The translations under genes and the position numbers were made by a program. This document shows, piece by piece, positions 20,325 to 32,290 of a stretch of 64,000 nt of DNA (within the stretch, counting starts at the first letter, position 1; each line of letters opens with the position of its first letter). Source of the stretch: Piezodorus guildinii (lineage: Eukaryota; Arthropoda; Insecta; Hemiptera; Pentatomidae); assembly GCA_023052935.1 (NCBI GenBank), contig CM041293.1:167793341-167857340 (forward strand), in the 5' to 3' direction. Below the pieces are notes generated by a model that was given only the letters and a program-made list of their open reading frames with translations, made no database searches and had not been told where the DNA came from.

Positions 20325-21394
20325 ATGTGTGTGCCCCAGATGTTAATTTATTTACTATTACTATTTTGTGAATGAAATTTTGTATCACTTTTACCATTGT
20401 CCTGTACGGGAAAAAAGGTAATACTACTCCATATATATATATTTTTTTTTTAATAAATAAAAGATATATTGTATCAATTTTGATTTAATTTATAGTATTA
20501 TTTTTTCTTTTTTTTACATATTAATAAAAGCTCCTGTACATGTAGAACCCATAAAGGGTTTGTGTTCAGTACTTGTAGAGATTCGTACTGTTTCACGACC
20601 ATCGGCTTTGCTAGGAGGCGATTAGCCCCAGATCACGCTCAGGTTTTTTCTCACCTTAAGGTTTTTTTTTTTCAATTCTTGGGTATAAAAGTATCAGTTA
20701 GTAGCAAATTTATAATTTTTTTTCTAATATGAACTATTATATAACTATCATAATCTTATTACGTTTTTACTAATTATTTTCTAAAGTACTTGTGACCTGT
20801 TATCACAAATAGCCCACATGATCCAAAAATTATACACAATTTTAGTAAATTATTTAAATACTATCAATATTCATCATATTATAAGGAAAAATGTTTCAAT
20901 GGACAAAAAAAAGTAAATGTAACTTATTACAAATCTTCGGTCACGGATTCACTAGAGCCAAGGCAATGATTTGAAGGTACACAGTATGCAAAAATTGCAC
21001 ATTTTATTTTCGAAGAAAATCGAAAGCAATCACCATCTCGAGATAGGAGTGAGGGGGAAAAGAGATGGTGACGCAGCATCAATTAATCTATCCGATTCAA
21101 GAATTTTCCATCCATTGGCTGGAGAAGGATCGCGTTTCCTATTTCGGAAGGATTTAGCCCCTCCCTGCTCCTGAGACTTTATAATTCAAGATCCTCTGAT
21201 TCCAAATGGGGCTTACCTCTTCCAAGCCCGCTCCTCTTAGGATAAACCTTTATCCCTTCTAAGCCAAAACTCTTGCTATTTTTCGATTTCCACGTTTGTT
21301 CAGGGAAGGAGAAGTTACAATAACCGTTTATTTAATTTTAATGTTCTGTCCGTATTTTGACCTAAAAAGAATACTAGACTTATACCGCAATTTG
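20325..21394. other. Intergenic sequence, nothing recognised
   Basis: Two moderately GC-rich patches (20540-20660 and 20980-21300) have no recognised identity. A 67-residue open frame at 20971 has no motif. Confidence 0.4.
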
Positions 21395-21888
21395 ACCTTA
21401 TACCGCATACTAGACTTAAACGACCAGAACTTAATCGACGATTTGGCCAATTATACAGACTATTGAACAGAAATTCTAAACTATCTATTGAAAATAAACT
21501 GCTAATATACAAGACAGTACTGAAACCTATCTGGACCTACGTACTTCAACTGTGAAATTTTGTAACATCAAACGCACCCAACCCTTCCAATCCAAAGTCC
21601 TCCGAACAATAGTTAGTGCTACTTATTATTTCACCAACCATACCTTACACCGCGACCTATATATTCCATTTATTTTAGACCTTATACCATCGAAATTCTC
21701 GAAATTTCATTAGAACCTTATTTCTCACCCCAATCCGCTAGCTCAACCGCTATCTCCCTATCTCCACACATCCTTACCACCCTCCTAAAAGGTTGAAACA
21801 GCAGTAGCCTCGCGACCTTGTAAACATGCATATTAGAGCTCTAGAATTTGATAAATTCTCCACTCACGTGCTGTATGCTTGAGGATTG
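21395..21888 (+). pseudogene. Family A ORF2 C-terminal fragment (A3), 5' part
   Basis: It starts at the PHTRLKR block (TACCGCATACTAGACTTAAA), corresponding to 58478 in the better copy. It continues RPELNRRFGQLYRLLNRNSK, VLKPIWTY, SNIKRTQPFQSKVLRTIV, a TLHRDLYIPFILDL-like stretch and the PPKRLKQQ end. Several frame breaks. The 3' UTR (CTCCACTCACGTGCTGTATG) is split at 21890 by a mariner and resumes at 22792. Confidence 0.8.
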
Positions 21889-21890
21889 TA

Positions 21891-22789
21891 TTGGTTGTTT
21901 CACATGAAATGTCCGTTTTTATAGTTTCTGAAATACATAAAGGATTTTGCAGGTCTCTGTTGTTTTCTTCCGAATGTTTACATATTTAAAGTAAACAGTT
22001 ACTAATCCTCTCTTTGTATTATTACCCACTTTTTAGTATACCTCCATATATGAACATGGAAACACGCGATTTTCGAGTAATATTTTTGTACGTGTTTAAA
22101 CTCGGCCATTCAGCAGCTGAGGCCGCTAGAAATATTTGCAAGGCGTTTGAGGAAGAATATGTTAATGAACGGACCGTTCGCCGTTGGTTTGCTAAGTTTT
22201 CAGCTGAGGATACCGACTTGGAAAACTTGCCCCGAGGAAGACCTCCGTCCGTAATAGACAACGATGTCCTCAAACATACAGTAGAAGAAAACCTCTACTA
22301 AACAGTTAAAGGACTCTCAGCACAACTAAATGCAAGTGCATCTACCGTTTCCAGACATTTAAAGTGTATTGGGAAGGTAAAAAAGCTCGATACATAGGTA
22401 CCTCATCATCTCACTGAGCGGCAGCAAGACCCCATGTTTCAAAACATACCGTGCAAAAATTAAAAGAACTGGGCTACGAAGTTCTTCCGCACCCACCATA
22501 TTCTCCAGGCTTGTCTCCAACAAATTACCAGCTTTTCAGCAATTTAGACAACTTCGTTAAAGGAAAACTTTTTGAAAATGATGATCAAGTGGAAAGTGTG
22601 TTTTCAGATTTTGTTTCACTTCAAAGCTCAGAGTTTTTCAGTTCGGGGATAAAAACGTTAGTGTCACGTTGGGATAAATGTGTAGAAAAAGAAGGCAAAT
22701 ACTTCGAATAAAATTATATTGTTTTCATATCGTATTTTTAATAAAACTCCTTTACCTTGAAAACGGACATTTCATGTTAAACAACCCAA
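21891..22789 (+). mobile_element. Mariner-like transposon, internally deleted (M1)
   Basis: A 899-base element with about 30-bp terminal inverted repeats (TTGGTTGTTTCACATGAAAT and its complement) and the TA target duplication at 21889-21890 and 22790-22791. Intact mariners are about 1.3 kb. The missing piece lies between the WVPHxLT linker and the ARPHVSK block. It is inserted in the 3' UTR of family A copy A3. It must have moved with transposase from another element. Confidence 0.9.
22053..22711 (+). pseudogene. Mariner transposase relic (M1)
   Basis: The start MNMETRDFRVIFLYVFKLGH begins the paired-like helix-turn-helix region, with HSAAEAARNICKAF and NERTVRRWFAKF as the recognition parts and a GRPPSV hook. 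A stop follows at about 22300. The linker reads LDT*VPHHLTERQQ. Then the gap removes the first two catalytic aspartates. The C-terminal part (22451-22711) reads QKLKELGYEVLPHPPYSPG and SPTNYQLF, where the third catalytic D of the DD34D triad has become N. The protein is therefore catalytically dead on several counts. Confidence 0.9.
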
Positions 22790-22791
22790 TA

Positions 22792-22978
22792 TATAGGTAT
22801 GAGTCACTTTTGTACATATTCTTATTGATTCATTTCTTGTATATATGTATATTGTATTGTTATTTTTAAATTTATTGTTTTGTATATATTGTGTGAATGT
22901 TGTACATTATCACTATTGAAAATGTCCTAACTGGGACAAATTGTAATATAATTCAGTAAAAAATGTTTGTAGAAAATA
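22792..22978 (+). mobile_element. Family A 3' UTR, continuation of A3
   Basis: TATAGGTATGAGTCACTTTT to the ACAAATTGTAATATAATTCA, GTAAAA and A-rich end matches the 3' end of A1 (TATAGGTATGAGTAATTTCT ... ACAGATTGTAATATTACTCA). It proves that M1 landed inside an older A copy. Confidence 0.85.
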
Positions 22979-23719
22979 AAAAAGGTTCCGAAGGAGGGGT
23001 GCATTATAAATTCGTATCAGAATACGTTTTCAAAAATTTTGAAGACGTTTGATCAACATATAAAAAAAAAAACCACGCTCTTGGTCCACATAGTCTTTAA
23101 ATAAATGACTTAAAACTCATTATGGAAAAATTGTAGTAAATATTGGTAGAAGTGGCGAATAATTTTGGTTTTTTTCAAATGTATTACGCCCATCACTACA
23201 GCTCCGCCCAACTAAGTTATAAATAAATTGTAAGAGTGTTATAGAAGTTCCTCTTAAAAGTCCGGAAGAAAGAATGAACATTATGAATAAAAAGTTTTTC
23301 ATTATGTCATGTAATGGAGAAAAAATAAACTAAAATGGTGTTTTAAATCATGTTTGCATTGATTCCAATCAAGCGTATGACTCAATAGACCGCCAAAAGA
23401 TGTGTAACATTACGATTGCAACGGTGCACAGTGGTTCCAAACGCACATTTTTTCGGGACAAAAGTCTGCACTGTTCGTTCTATTTAGCCATCTAAACGTT
23501 ATTCTATTTCTCAGTATATTTCAATGGTATGATCGGCCTATTTTTAGCTCACTTTTATGTTATAAAAAATATAGGTTTTTTAATAATTTCAGAGAAATGT
23601 ATCTGTAACTAGTTTCTCTTATATACATATATATATATATATATGTATATAAGAGAAACATATATTCTAAATATATATATATAGAAGGATCGCAGAATAT
23701 ATAGAATATATATAGAAGG

Positions 23720-23773
<54 letters not shown>

Positions 23774-24171
23774 TTATATATCTATTTTTCCTGCATTAAG
23801 CATTGTTTACAATCGTTATAAGAAAAATAATAAGAAATCTTTAGGTTTTATATAACGACTTGGTGATTTTAAATGAATATATGAATGAAAAATGTTATAA
23901 AAATTAAAATTATTTTAAATATCTCAATATTTACACAACATAAAAACAGATTCCTTGCTATACTTCAGGTTTTTTCCAGTTTTTACTTACAAAATTTCAA
24001 AACAATATATTGATTTCTACGCTTTTGGTTAATAAGAACGCATAGAGATTTTTTCAATAGAAGACTAGAAAACATTTAACATATACAATTATTTTGATGT
24101 CTAATTTAATTTTTTCAAATGATAAACTGTAATGAACTGCCCCGAAGAGAAAAAGAATAATAAAATAAAAG
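22979..24171. other. Intergenic sequence with TA-rich tract and a faint RT trace
   Basis: At 23345-23410 the plus strand reads CIDSNQAYDSIDRQKM, similar to RT motif A of non-LTR elements (FVDFKQAYDS type); it is isolated and I give it low weight. A complex TATATA region lies at 23628-23772, with two copies of AGAAGGATCG between. Confidence 0.4.
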
Positions 24172-24819
24172 AATACATTGAACAATGAATACTCATACAG
24201 TAGGTACATGGATATTTTAAATTAGGATTTGCATTAAAGATATTATTATAAAATTACTTACAATTTTGGACAAAATAGTGTCTTAATTAGACATGTGTAC
24301 TCTACAAACTTTGAAAGAACACTGAAAAAATAAAAAAGGAATAGTTTAAGTGTGGAAGATTTTCCAGGAATTTATGATGACGTCAGGAGTCTGGGGTATT
24401 CTCCTATTGTTGAGTTGTTTTCATTTTATTTTGTATTATTATTAGACGTTTATTACCATAGAGAAGTATAAAAATCGCGCCATACATAAAAAATCGGATG
24501 TCCAAAACCTTAATGCATGTTATTCAAATTTGATAAACACATATTAAAATTTAAAAAAATAAAATAAACGTCTTAATAATAATACGAAATAAAACTAAAA
24601 CAACTTAACAATAGGAGGGAGAATACCCCAGACTCCTGACGTCATCATAAATTCCTGGAAAATCTTCCATACTTGAACTATTCCATTTTTATTTTTTCAG
24701 TGTTCTTTCAAAGTTTGTAGGCTAAACATGTCTAATTAAGACACTATTTTGTCTAAAATTGTAAGTAATTTTAAAATAATATCATTAATCATGTATGAGT
24801 ATTCATTGTTCAATGTATT
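24172..24819. repeat. 650-bp palindrome (foldback element)
   Basis: The left arm (24172-24452) and right arm (24565-24819) are inverted copies. Marks are GAATACATTGAACAATGAAT at the outer end, GTGTCTTAATTAGACATG, CAAACTTTGAAAGAACACTG, GGAATTTATGATGACGTCAG and GGGTATTCTCCTATTGTTGA. About 110 AT-rich bases lie between. There is no ORF and no hammerhead core. It looks like a MITE or foldback element, with no close relative in this window. Confidence 0.85.
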
Positions 24820-25040
24820 GTTTCCTATATCTCTAACAATAACATCATATATTAATTATTGTATAATAATATTAATGTTCCGTTTTTGTTTTGTTTTTTC
24901 TATTGTTAAGGCATGATTATGAGAACAATAAATTCTCGAAACTTCGCATAGATAAATTTATTTATTCACTGACTGAAACCTGAGAACAACAGAAACTTAA
25001 ATTAGCAAGAGTCGAGAACTGATCAAACAATATATTATAT

Positions 25041-25042
25041 AT

Positions 25043-25112
<70 letters not shown>
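25041..25112. repeat. (TA)n microsatellite
   Basis: Nearly pure TA run of about 70 bases. Confidence 0.9.
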
Positions 25113-25115
<3 letters not shown>

Positions 25116-25573
25116 CCTATGTAATTTATTCAATTAAAATGATAATCTAGCATTTTAGATTAGATAGAATGTAAATAAGAACTAAAGACCGAGAAATTCT
25201 GCTCCGAAACACAAAACAATGTCGCCTAGTGAAACTGGCATTAAATATCGGTAGTGAACTGATGGAGTCGGTAATATACCGAAGTTATTTTCTCTTTTGG
25301 TTGAAATTATATCAGAAATAGGAGTAAAATGGGTCTGTTTGACAGGATATTTGTTTGCCTCCGATACCGAGCCATAAATCACTCCATTAGTGTAATTAAG
25401 CTTGACTGATAATTAACCTTAAACCAGGTAAATCGTTATCGGACGCCTCAGAGGTGATTATGTTATTTTAACCTTTTAGAGAAAATTTACTTAATTATTA
25501 CTTTGGATATTCCTGATATAGTAAATTTTAATTTGGAGCGGAAAAAAAAATTAACACTAATATATCTGCGCTG

Positions 25574-26354
25574 TTATGTTTTGGACCGGCTGCTTTTCTA
25601 AGGCAGCGGTGCCTTCAAAATAGTATTAATATATTTAATTTTTTTATATAATAGAGTTTTTGTAACAATTGGAGTTCCTTTCAAAAGGTATCGTGTTTAC
25701 ATATACTAGTAGGTGGCATGCAGGGTAATATTAAATTAACCAGGTTTTAATAAATGACATTATCATTTAACATTAGCCAATACATATCCAATTTATTTAC
25801 ACGATGCCTGAGAATACTGAGGAACATTACAGTTAACCTTGCCATACAATATTACAATCAGAATAAATACCTAGAAATAAATACCTTCAAAACAATTAGT
25901 CGGATGGCAAAGGTGGAATCAGTATTAAGTATCCCTTCTAGGCTTTATCCTCCAGCTGTTCTCTGATCACCGACAGACCTCTCTTCTTCTGTAGGTGAAA
26001 CTCGACTCTTCTCTTCTCGTGGATGGTAAACGAGTCTCCTCTCGCTAGACTTCCACTGCCCTCTTCGAATCTACTTTCTCATCCTCGTCATCTCGACGGG
26101 ACTGATATGTAAAGTGCCCCAATTGGCGGTCCAGCCATTGTATACCTTTTCCATGAGTATGCCTATCTAGGCCAGGTCTTATACTCTAGTCAGCTGCCGC
26201 TGGGGGTCTAGGAGATTTCCCGACTTATCGCTGGAGGACCCTATAGAGGTAAAAGCCTTTTAAACATTTGCTGACGAAGACATTTTAATAATTACTTGAT
26301 TAATGTATTAATTATTCAATAATTAATTTAAAGCCTTCAGTATCCTCAATACAT
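25574..26354 (+). repeat. Family D repeat (D1)
   Basis: It starts with the hairpin end GGACCGGCTGCTTTTCTAAG and GCAGCGG. After about 200 bases of AT-rich sequence comes a core (25804-26354) bounded by ATGCCTGAGAATACTGAGG and its near inverted copy TCAGTATCCTCAATACAT. The core is GC-richer (CTTCTAGGCTTTATCCTCC, CTCGTCATCTCGACGGG). Three other copies share the order. Some cores keep short open frames around AKVESVL, too weak to call a gene. Confidence 0.75.
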
Positions 26355-27339
26355 AACAATACATACATAAATATGCAGTATACATGCTCTTTATTTTATT
26401 CTATATTAATTTTTTTATTGAAAAATTAGAGTAAGAATATTTGCTATAATTAATGTAGACAGTTCTCAGAAAAAAACGTTGATCTTCATGTTACCAAGCC
26501 ATATACAATTTTAAATTTCCCATAATTAATATTCCTCAAGATTTAATCACTCCAACCTGAATTTAAGTTTTAAAAATAAATCAGACACTAATGAGTTCTT
26601 AATTATGAATTCATATGAAAATTCTATTTTTCTCAACGCAATATCTACCTTATTTTGAAAAAAATTGCCCTTATTTATTGTTTTTTTAAAAATAATATGC
26701 AATGAATGCACAACCTTTGGCGTTGTTGACTACCGTGTTGGCCACAAAGTCACGGGCTCCCCTATGATATTGACATCAATAACTCAAATTAGAAAAAAAA
26801 ACTTAAAAAAGTATTTGAATTCCTTTTAATTATTATGTATTTTAATCAAATAGAATTCAATAAATTGAGGTTTACTTAACACATAGATCACATTTGGACA
26901 TTTCAGTGACTACTTAAAAAAAGTCAATAAGACAGACTGTCATTCCTTATCAGTTGGTACCCATCAGATATTGTATGTCTATGCACACTGCATTGTATAT
27001 AAATTGTATATAAACAAGTTTCAAGTTGTTTTTCCAAAAGTATGCGTCTAAATATTATGAGGGTGAACTGAAAAAGGCGTTTTAGAGGGTCAGAGAGGTT
27101 TTAGGGAAATAAGTTAGGCTGAAATAATGGGGTGAAAGTGAATTTAATATTTTATGAAGGAGGTGAATTTTAATTAAGGTTTTTTTTTATTATTATTTTT
27201 TTTTTTAACGGAATGCAATCAATTCAATATTTAAATTACATCTAAATATAGGTTTAATTTTTTCTGAAATACAATATTACGTTATTCTTTTAACATTATA
27301 TTAATCTTAATTAGTGAATTTGGTTGTAGTTCCTCAACA
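26355..27339. other. AT-rich sequence, nothing recognised
   Basis: No supported feature. Confidence 0.4.
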
Positions 27340-27965
27340 CATTCTTCTCTTGGTCTCTAGGCTAATTTAAGAAAAGCGCTAAAATGTCATAGTTTCTTCA
27401 CAGTTGGGGAGAGAAACCAGGTTCGAAGTTCCCATGAATGAATGATTTCTGGGACTGTATGTGAGTGCGTTGATACTAAGTGGATAAAGTCTCTACTAAT
27501 ATATCTTAATTGTAAAATAAAAGATTTCCTGGACCTGCGCCGACGGTTCTACCTATTCTGCCACGATGACAAAGTTCAGTAACACCTATGCACACAGAGA
27601 ATGTCTATAATGACCTGAAAATATTCGCTGAGGAGATGAAGCAGTAACTCCCAGGATTCTGGATGGCAAAGATACTGATGAGACAACAAGGTAAGCAGAG
27701 CTACCTGACAGGAGCCATCCTTCTCATAACGGATCACACAGTGAAGATTTCTGAGGCTCAAGCTGGCAGAAATGTCAATCAGGTCAGTGTTCGGGTCACT
27801 CACTCCCTTTAAAGAAGAAGGATGCCCAGAACAATTTCGCAAGTGCTTGGAGTTTGGCATACTATGAAATGTGGGAGGGTTGTGAAATGTCCTAGGTGTG
27901 CAGAAACCCACGAAGAACAAAGATGCCCAGGGACTGCTCCTCTGAAGTGCGTTATGGTGGGTTTT
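27340..27965 (+). pseudogene. Gag-like (ORF1) zinc-knuckle relic of a Jockey-type LINE
   Basis: Near 27840-27960 the plus strand reads, with one break, KCLEFGHTMKCGRVVKCPRC, AETHEEQRCPG and PLKCV. This is a run of CCHC-type knuckles like those of Jockey-clade ORF1 (consensus CxxCxxFGHTxxxC ... CxKCxxxH). Upstream is degraded and includes GGTTCGAAGTTCCCA and GGGACTGTATGTGAG, words also found in the A-like 3' UTRs at 40.9 and 41.6 kb. Only the knuckle block is convincing. Confidence 0.55.
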
Positions 27966-28007
27966 GATTAAAATATAATATAACATAGATTTTGTTGTCA
28001 TCTATTT

Positions 28008-29012
28008 TCATTTTCACTTACCTATATATGAAATATATAGAATGGGAAAGTATTGCGACCTTGAAAATTTTTGAATTCCAGTTCCCAACGGAAATACTCG
28101 TTTTAGGATCCCCTGACTCCAAATAACCAAGTTCCACAAAAAGGTCTGTGTGTTCTTGAGTCCGTGTTTCCGTGTATTCGTGGTAAGTCCAGCGCAAAAA
28201 TGAAAAGCGCTATAAAACTAAAACTACTTATTTAAGATGACTATACGCCTGAGAGGTTACAATCAATTTTTCATGAAAATCAGCTGACCGGAAGTACCAC
28301 TTTATACTACGCTACCTATTTACGATTTTCTCAAAAACGGCTCTAACGATTTTGATAAAACTCGCTATATTGATATAAAATTTCATGGGCTTTAATATGG
28401 AGCAGTTTTCTTTCTGATTGAAATAGTTTGTCAGAGCTTAAATACCGATATTTTCTTCCTCTAAAGTACCTTTAATTTTATAGTTTTTGTAAAATCGGGG
28501 GAAGTCAAAATGTCAATGGCTCAGATGAAACGTATGGCTATGGATCGAGAAGAATGAAAAAAGTGGGCCGAGGCAAAGCACGCTCTACGCTGAAATGCAC
28601 TAAAGCAAGTGAAAGATGAAGAAGTAAAATTGGGCGTCATCTTGCTAGCATTGCTAAAAAACAAACAAATATATAAGTTTAACGAATTCGATATCCCACT
28701 TAAGGTGGAAAGAGCGAAAATGTTTTGTTATGCAATTTTTGTGTTTCTGTATAATGTACCGAAATATAAAATTAGAAAGCTGAAGATTTTAGAGAAAATA
28801 TTATACATAGTCATAAAAAGTCGATAAACTAACTGATTATTTTAGATAATAATTCAATAGATTATTTAACAAAACACCTGTTTCTAATCAAATCCAATGT
28901 AAATTCTTTAACAATTTATTTTCGCTTCTAAATTTGTTTAAGAATTCTTAAATTGATTTGAATGACGGAGGTAAGTAAAAATAGTGTTGCATCCACCAAT
29001 TTTTTTTTAACT
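28008..29012 (-). repeat. Family C repeat, full-length (C6)
   Basis: Minus-strand copy of about 1 kb. The right end is TTCACTTACCTATATATG with CGACCTTGAAAATTTTTGAA; the left end is GACGGAGGTAAGTAAAAATA, GTGTTGCATCCACC. It contains the TTTAGGATCCCCTGACTC, CAAGTTCCACAAAAAGG and TATCTACGCTAC-like inner blocks. An 80-base insert at 28510-28620 interrupts the C order. There is no coding sequence. Confidence 0.75.
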
Positions 29013-29680
29013 CATTTAAAATAAATGTATTTTTTCTTCTAAAATTCTTTTTTTCCTGAAATTCGCCAAAGTCAATTATCTACACGTGTATATTTCACAC
29101 ATAAACGAACAAAGATTATATTTCATTGAAACCTACATAAATTTGGGTGAAAATTTTTGTTTTTTAAACATTATGCTCACGTCCTTTAAAATTATGTCTT
29201 CCTTTTTAACTCTCGATGTTTAAAGGTATGTGCCAATGTTATGTAAATTTATTACGATTTTAACCGATGCCAGATTTTGGCCGTCCCATATTTTCAAGCT
29301 GTTTCAATTACATCACTACGTTAACTTAAGTAAAGAACTCGCAGTAAATTTGATGGTATTTACAATTGCCAACGAAAATGTTATCAATTAAATTCACTAG
29401 AAGGAATTTAGGAATAAGAATGAGAGAAGTATTTTTATTTTTTTTTCATGATAGCACAAGGTCTGCGATTGGGAAAACTTTTCTTTTAAAGAGGGGGTTC
29501 TTTAATAATTTATTTAATTCATCAATTGAGAATTTTAAAGACAGGATAGGAACATACTCAAAATTCAAAATTACTCCTTTTCATAGCCAAACTCCTATTT
29601 TGTGAGCTTTTTCTACTGATCTAAAAGTGATCAGTGGTCATTAAATGGCATTGTATAAATAAATATTGTTAGTATGAATA
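29013..29680. other. Intergenic sequence, nothing recognised
   Basis: A 79-residue open frame at 29366-29605 has no motif that I recognise. Confidence 0.4.
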
Positions 29681-29690
29681 ACGAATCTTA

Positions 29691-30297
29691 CGAATGTTTC
29701 AGCCAATAAACGCGAAGATCATAGATGAATGGCAACAGTCTTGCCAAACAAATTGAAAAATGTCAAACCGACCATCAGCTGCTGGGTCTCATCATTAAGA
29801 AATTGCAGGCGTGAGGAGGTAGTTATCGCCCGCCTTAGGATAGGACACTGCCGCCTCACTCATGAGCACCTCATGGCACGAAGGGATCCACCTCGATGTC
29901 AACTGTGTAAAGGGACTCTCACAGTAAGTCATATTTTCGAAGAGTGTCCTCGTTGCAGTAGGGAATTTGTAAAATGTAGCGTACCACGTAAAGTCTCGGA
30001 GGCATTGAGCGATAGTGATCGGGCCGTCGACGGTGTCATTCAATTGGTGAAGAACATTCGTTTATATCACCTCATTTAACACATTCAGGCTTTTTTACGC
30101 AATTTTTGATATTTTACTCACAATTTTTATTTATTTATTTAATTTTTTATTTAATATTATTTTTTATTTATTTATTATAATTTTTTTTCTTCATCATAGG
30201 TAAGCTAATTAATTAAAGTAAATCGTCTTCTGAAGATTTTTTGGGCAATAATAACCACTCGAAGTGTTTTGCCCTTAAAACCAAAACAACAACAACC
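29691..30297 (+). mobile_element. I-like/Jockey-superfamily LINE 3' end with 10-bp target duplication
   Basis: A 5'-truncated insertion of 607 bases between two copies of ACGAATCTTA (29681-29690 and 30298-30307). It ends in an ACAACAACAACC simple-sequence tail instead of poly-A. The 3' UTR holds GGTAAGCTAATTAATTAAAG and GAAGTGTTTTGCCCTTAAAA. The coding part is described separately. Short repeat tails are usual for the I clade. Confidence 0.85.
29729..30079 (+). pseudogene. ORF2 C-terminus of I-like LINE
   Basis: The 116-residue open stretch matches the end of ORF2 downstream of RNase H in I/Jockey-group elements. It has EEVVIARLRIGHCRLTHEHL, then PPRCQLCKGTLTVSHIFEEC, that is a CxxC...HxxxxC zinc-knuckle-like motif (residues about 57-72), then a charged tail ending in RLYHLI. 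There is no RT or RNase H core because of 5' truncation. The frame is intact over this stretch, so the insertion is not very old. The first ATG is incidental. Confidence 0.85.
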
Positions 30298-30307
30298 ACG
30301 AATCTTA

Positions 30308-30784
30308 TTGCCATTTCTTGTATTTTTTTAAAATGTTATCACATTAATTAAAACAAAGGGGTGGAAAGATGTTAGGAAATACCTCAATCAAAATTTATAC
30401 CATACCTCGTTTAATAATATTTCAGGAAAGGCGTAGAAGATTTAGAATTATCTAAAGCATATTAATTCACGGCTAAAATCAACGGAAGCTAATGAAATAA
30501 AATTAAGCGTCTCTATAAATTATTTGAAAAATATCGCATGGCCTTCTGAAATATTTACGAGGTCTTAAATGTGTCTGGAGATGAACTTCACTGGGGTTTA
30601 AATCAAGATGAATTGCCTCTAAGTTTATTATTGTTTGTGTCCCTTGGAGTCTTTAATAGGGAGAAAATGTATGGAGATTTAGGGACCACTTAACTCCCAC
30701 TAAGCACCGTTCCAGTCTTTTAAGAAAAATTAACTGGTCGTTTATAAAAGGTCAACTTATTGTATTTGAATTTTATAGCTAACT
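30308..30784. other. AT-rich sequence, nothing recognised
   Basis: No supported feature. Confidence 0.4.
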
Positions 30785-31030
30785 TTAAAAAAATTCTGGT
30801 GCACGCAACACATAACTTTCACTGACCTCAGTTGCTAAAATCAGTTTAAGAATTTTAAAGAGTTAATTACATTAAGTTTCGAATAGAAACATGTGTTATA
30901 TTAAATAATCTATTACATTATTATCTTCAACAATCAGTTAGCTTCATCGGTTTTTCATTACTTTCCATTATCAATCAAGTAGTACATATCTGTCTCTCAT
31001 TAACTCGGAATCGTAATGCAATGCATTAAG
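30785..31030 (+). repeat. Family C repeat, left part (C7)
   Basis: AAAAAAATTCTGGTGCACGC, AACACATAACTTTCACTGAC and AACATGTGTTATATTAAATA mark the C left end; it breaks off near 31020 at a poly-A run. Confidence 0.7.
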
Positions 31031-31050
31031 TTTATTAAAAAAAAAAAAAA

Positions 31051-32290
31051 TGTCTCGACTTTTACTTACAACCATTTTTTTTTTTCCAGAGGCGCGACAC
31101 GTTGTGTAGGCCCTGTGCCTCGCGGTGTAAACTCCTGCGAGTTTACTACACTCACGTTTCACGATGCTTTTTTTTTAGTGTAGGGTCATCACTCCCTACG
31201 ACTAATTTTGTGAGTGGCCACCCTTCGGCTGACGGGTCTCACATACCCGGGGAGAGGTTGTAAGTGAATCCCCATTTTTACACATCCTTATAAAAGCCCC
31301 GCCGGGACTGGGATTCGAACTCAGAACCTCTAGCACGAAAGACTAGCGCGCTAGCCACTCAGCCACAGGCTCCCCTACACTTACCTCCATTATTTATATC
31401 AATTCAAGAATTTTTAAACAAATTTATAAATGAAAATAAATTGTTAAATAATTACTTAAATTGTATTTAAATATAAACATGTGCTTTATTAAATAATCTA
31501 TTATATACCTCTAACAGTTATTAGTATCGGCTTTCCATCACTCTCTGTTAACTTTTACAACAGTATGTATAAGATAATATTTTTCTTAAATCTTTAGTAT
31601 TTTAACTATATATTATTCGTGTATATTACAGTTATTATGTATAAAAACATAAAATTGAAAAAAAAAATAGTTTTGCAGTTTTCTCGTTTAGTTTAATATC
31701 GAATTCGTTCAACTTATATATTTACTTGTTTTTTAGCAATGGTAATCAGACGATAAGGTTATTTTTTTCGAATCTACAAAATTAAATGTACATTAGAAGA
31801 AGAAATATTGAAATATCGGCATCCAAGCCATGTCCGAATACTTCAATCAGAATGAAACCTACATGATATAAAGGCCGTTCAATTTTACATCGACATTAAC
31901 AGTTTGATTAAACCCGCTAGAGCGGTTTTTGAGAAAATGTCCAAAATGCATAGTATAAAGTGGCTCTTCTGGTTAGCTGATTTAAATAAAAAATGTCAGT
32001 CACATCTCGAGCATTAGTTGTCTTAAATATGAAATTTTAGTTTCATAGGACTTTTTGTTTACGCGCTAGACTTAACACACACGCAAACACAGACACACAC
32101 ACACACACACACTCACTCACACTAACACACACATACCTTTTTGCGGGAGTTGGTCATTTCGACTTAGGGGACCCAAAAACGTGTATTTCCGTTGAAACTG
32201 GAATTTGAAAACTTTCACGATAGCAATACTTTCCCTTACTATATATTTCATATAAATGTAAATGAATGTAAAAATGTTGGGAAAGGTAAT
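31051..32290 (+). repeat. Family C repeat, full-length (C8), split by an S1 SINE
   Basis: The left end (TGTCTCGACTTTTACTTACA) lies before the S1 insertion; the rest runs from ACTTACCTCCATTATTTAT to TTCCCTTACTATATATTTCA and TGTAAATGAATGTAAAAA. It contains GTGGCTCTTCTGGTTAGCTG, a (CA)n tract at about 32090-32114 and AAACGTGTATTTCCGTTG. Confidence 0.75.
31077..31378 (-). mobile_element. SINE family S1 inserted in C8
   Basis: A complete minus-strand S1. The head GGGGAGCCTGTGGCTGAGTG and GAGTTCGAATCCCAGTCCC gives clear A and B boxes, and the body has GGGTATGTGAGACCCGTC and CGTGAAACGTGAGTGTAG. The end at 31077 carries a T-run, that is a poly-A tail on the SINE strand. Target duplications, diverged at two of 13 sites, are ACTTACAACCATT (31064-31076) and ACTTACCTCCATT (31379-31391). 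Confidence 0.85.

Noticed and set aside
23345..23410. CIDSNQAYDSIDRQKM, an RT motif A-like stretch
   Set aside because: It is isolated, with no other RT motif within several hundred bases; kept only as a remark in the intergenic entry.
24362..24400. GATGACGTCAG in the 24 kb palindrome as a hammerhead core
   Set aside because: There is no GAAA box or stem II at the right distance.
27576..28001. 141-residue minus-strand open frame
   Set aside because: It lies opposite a plus-strand zinc-knuckle relic (KCLEFGHTMKCGRVVKCPRC region) and shows no domain; treated as a shadow of that relic.
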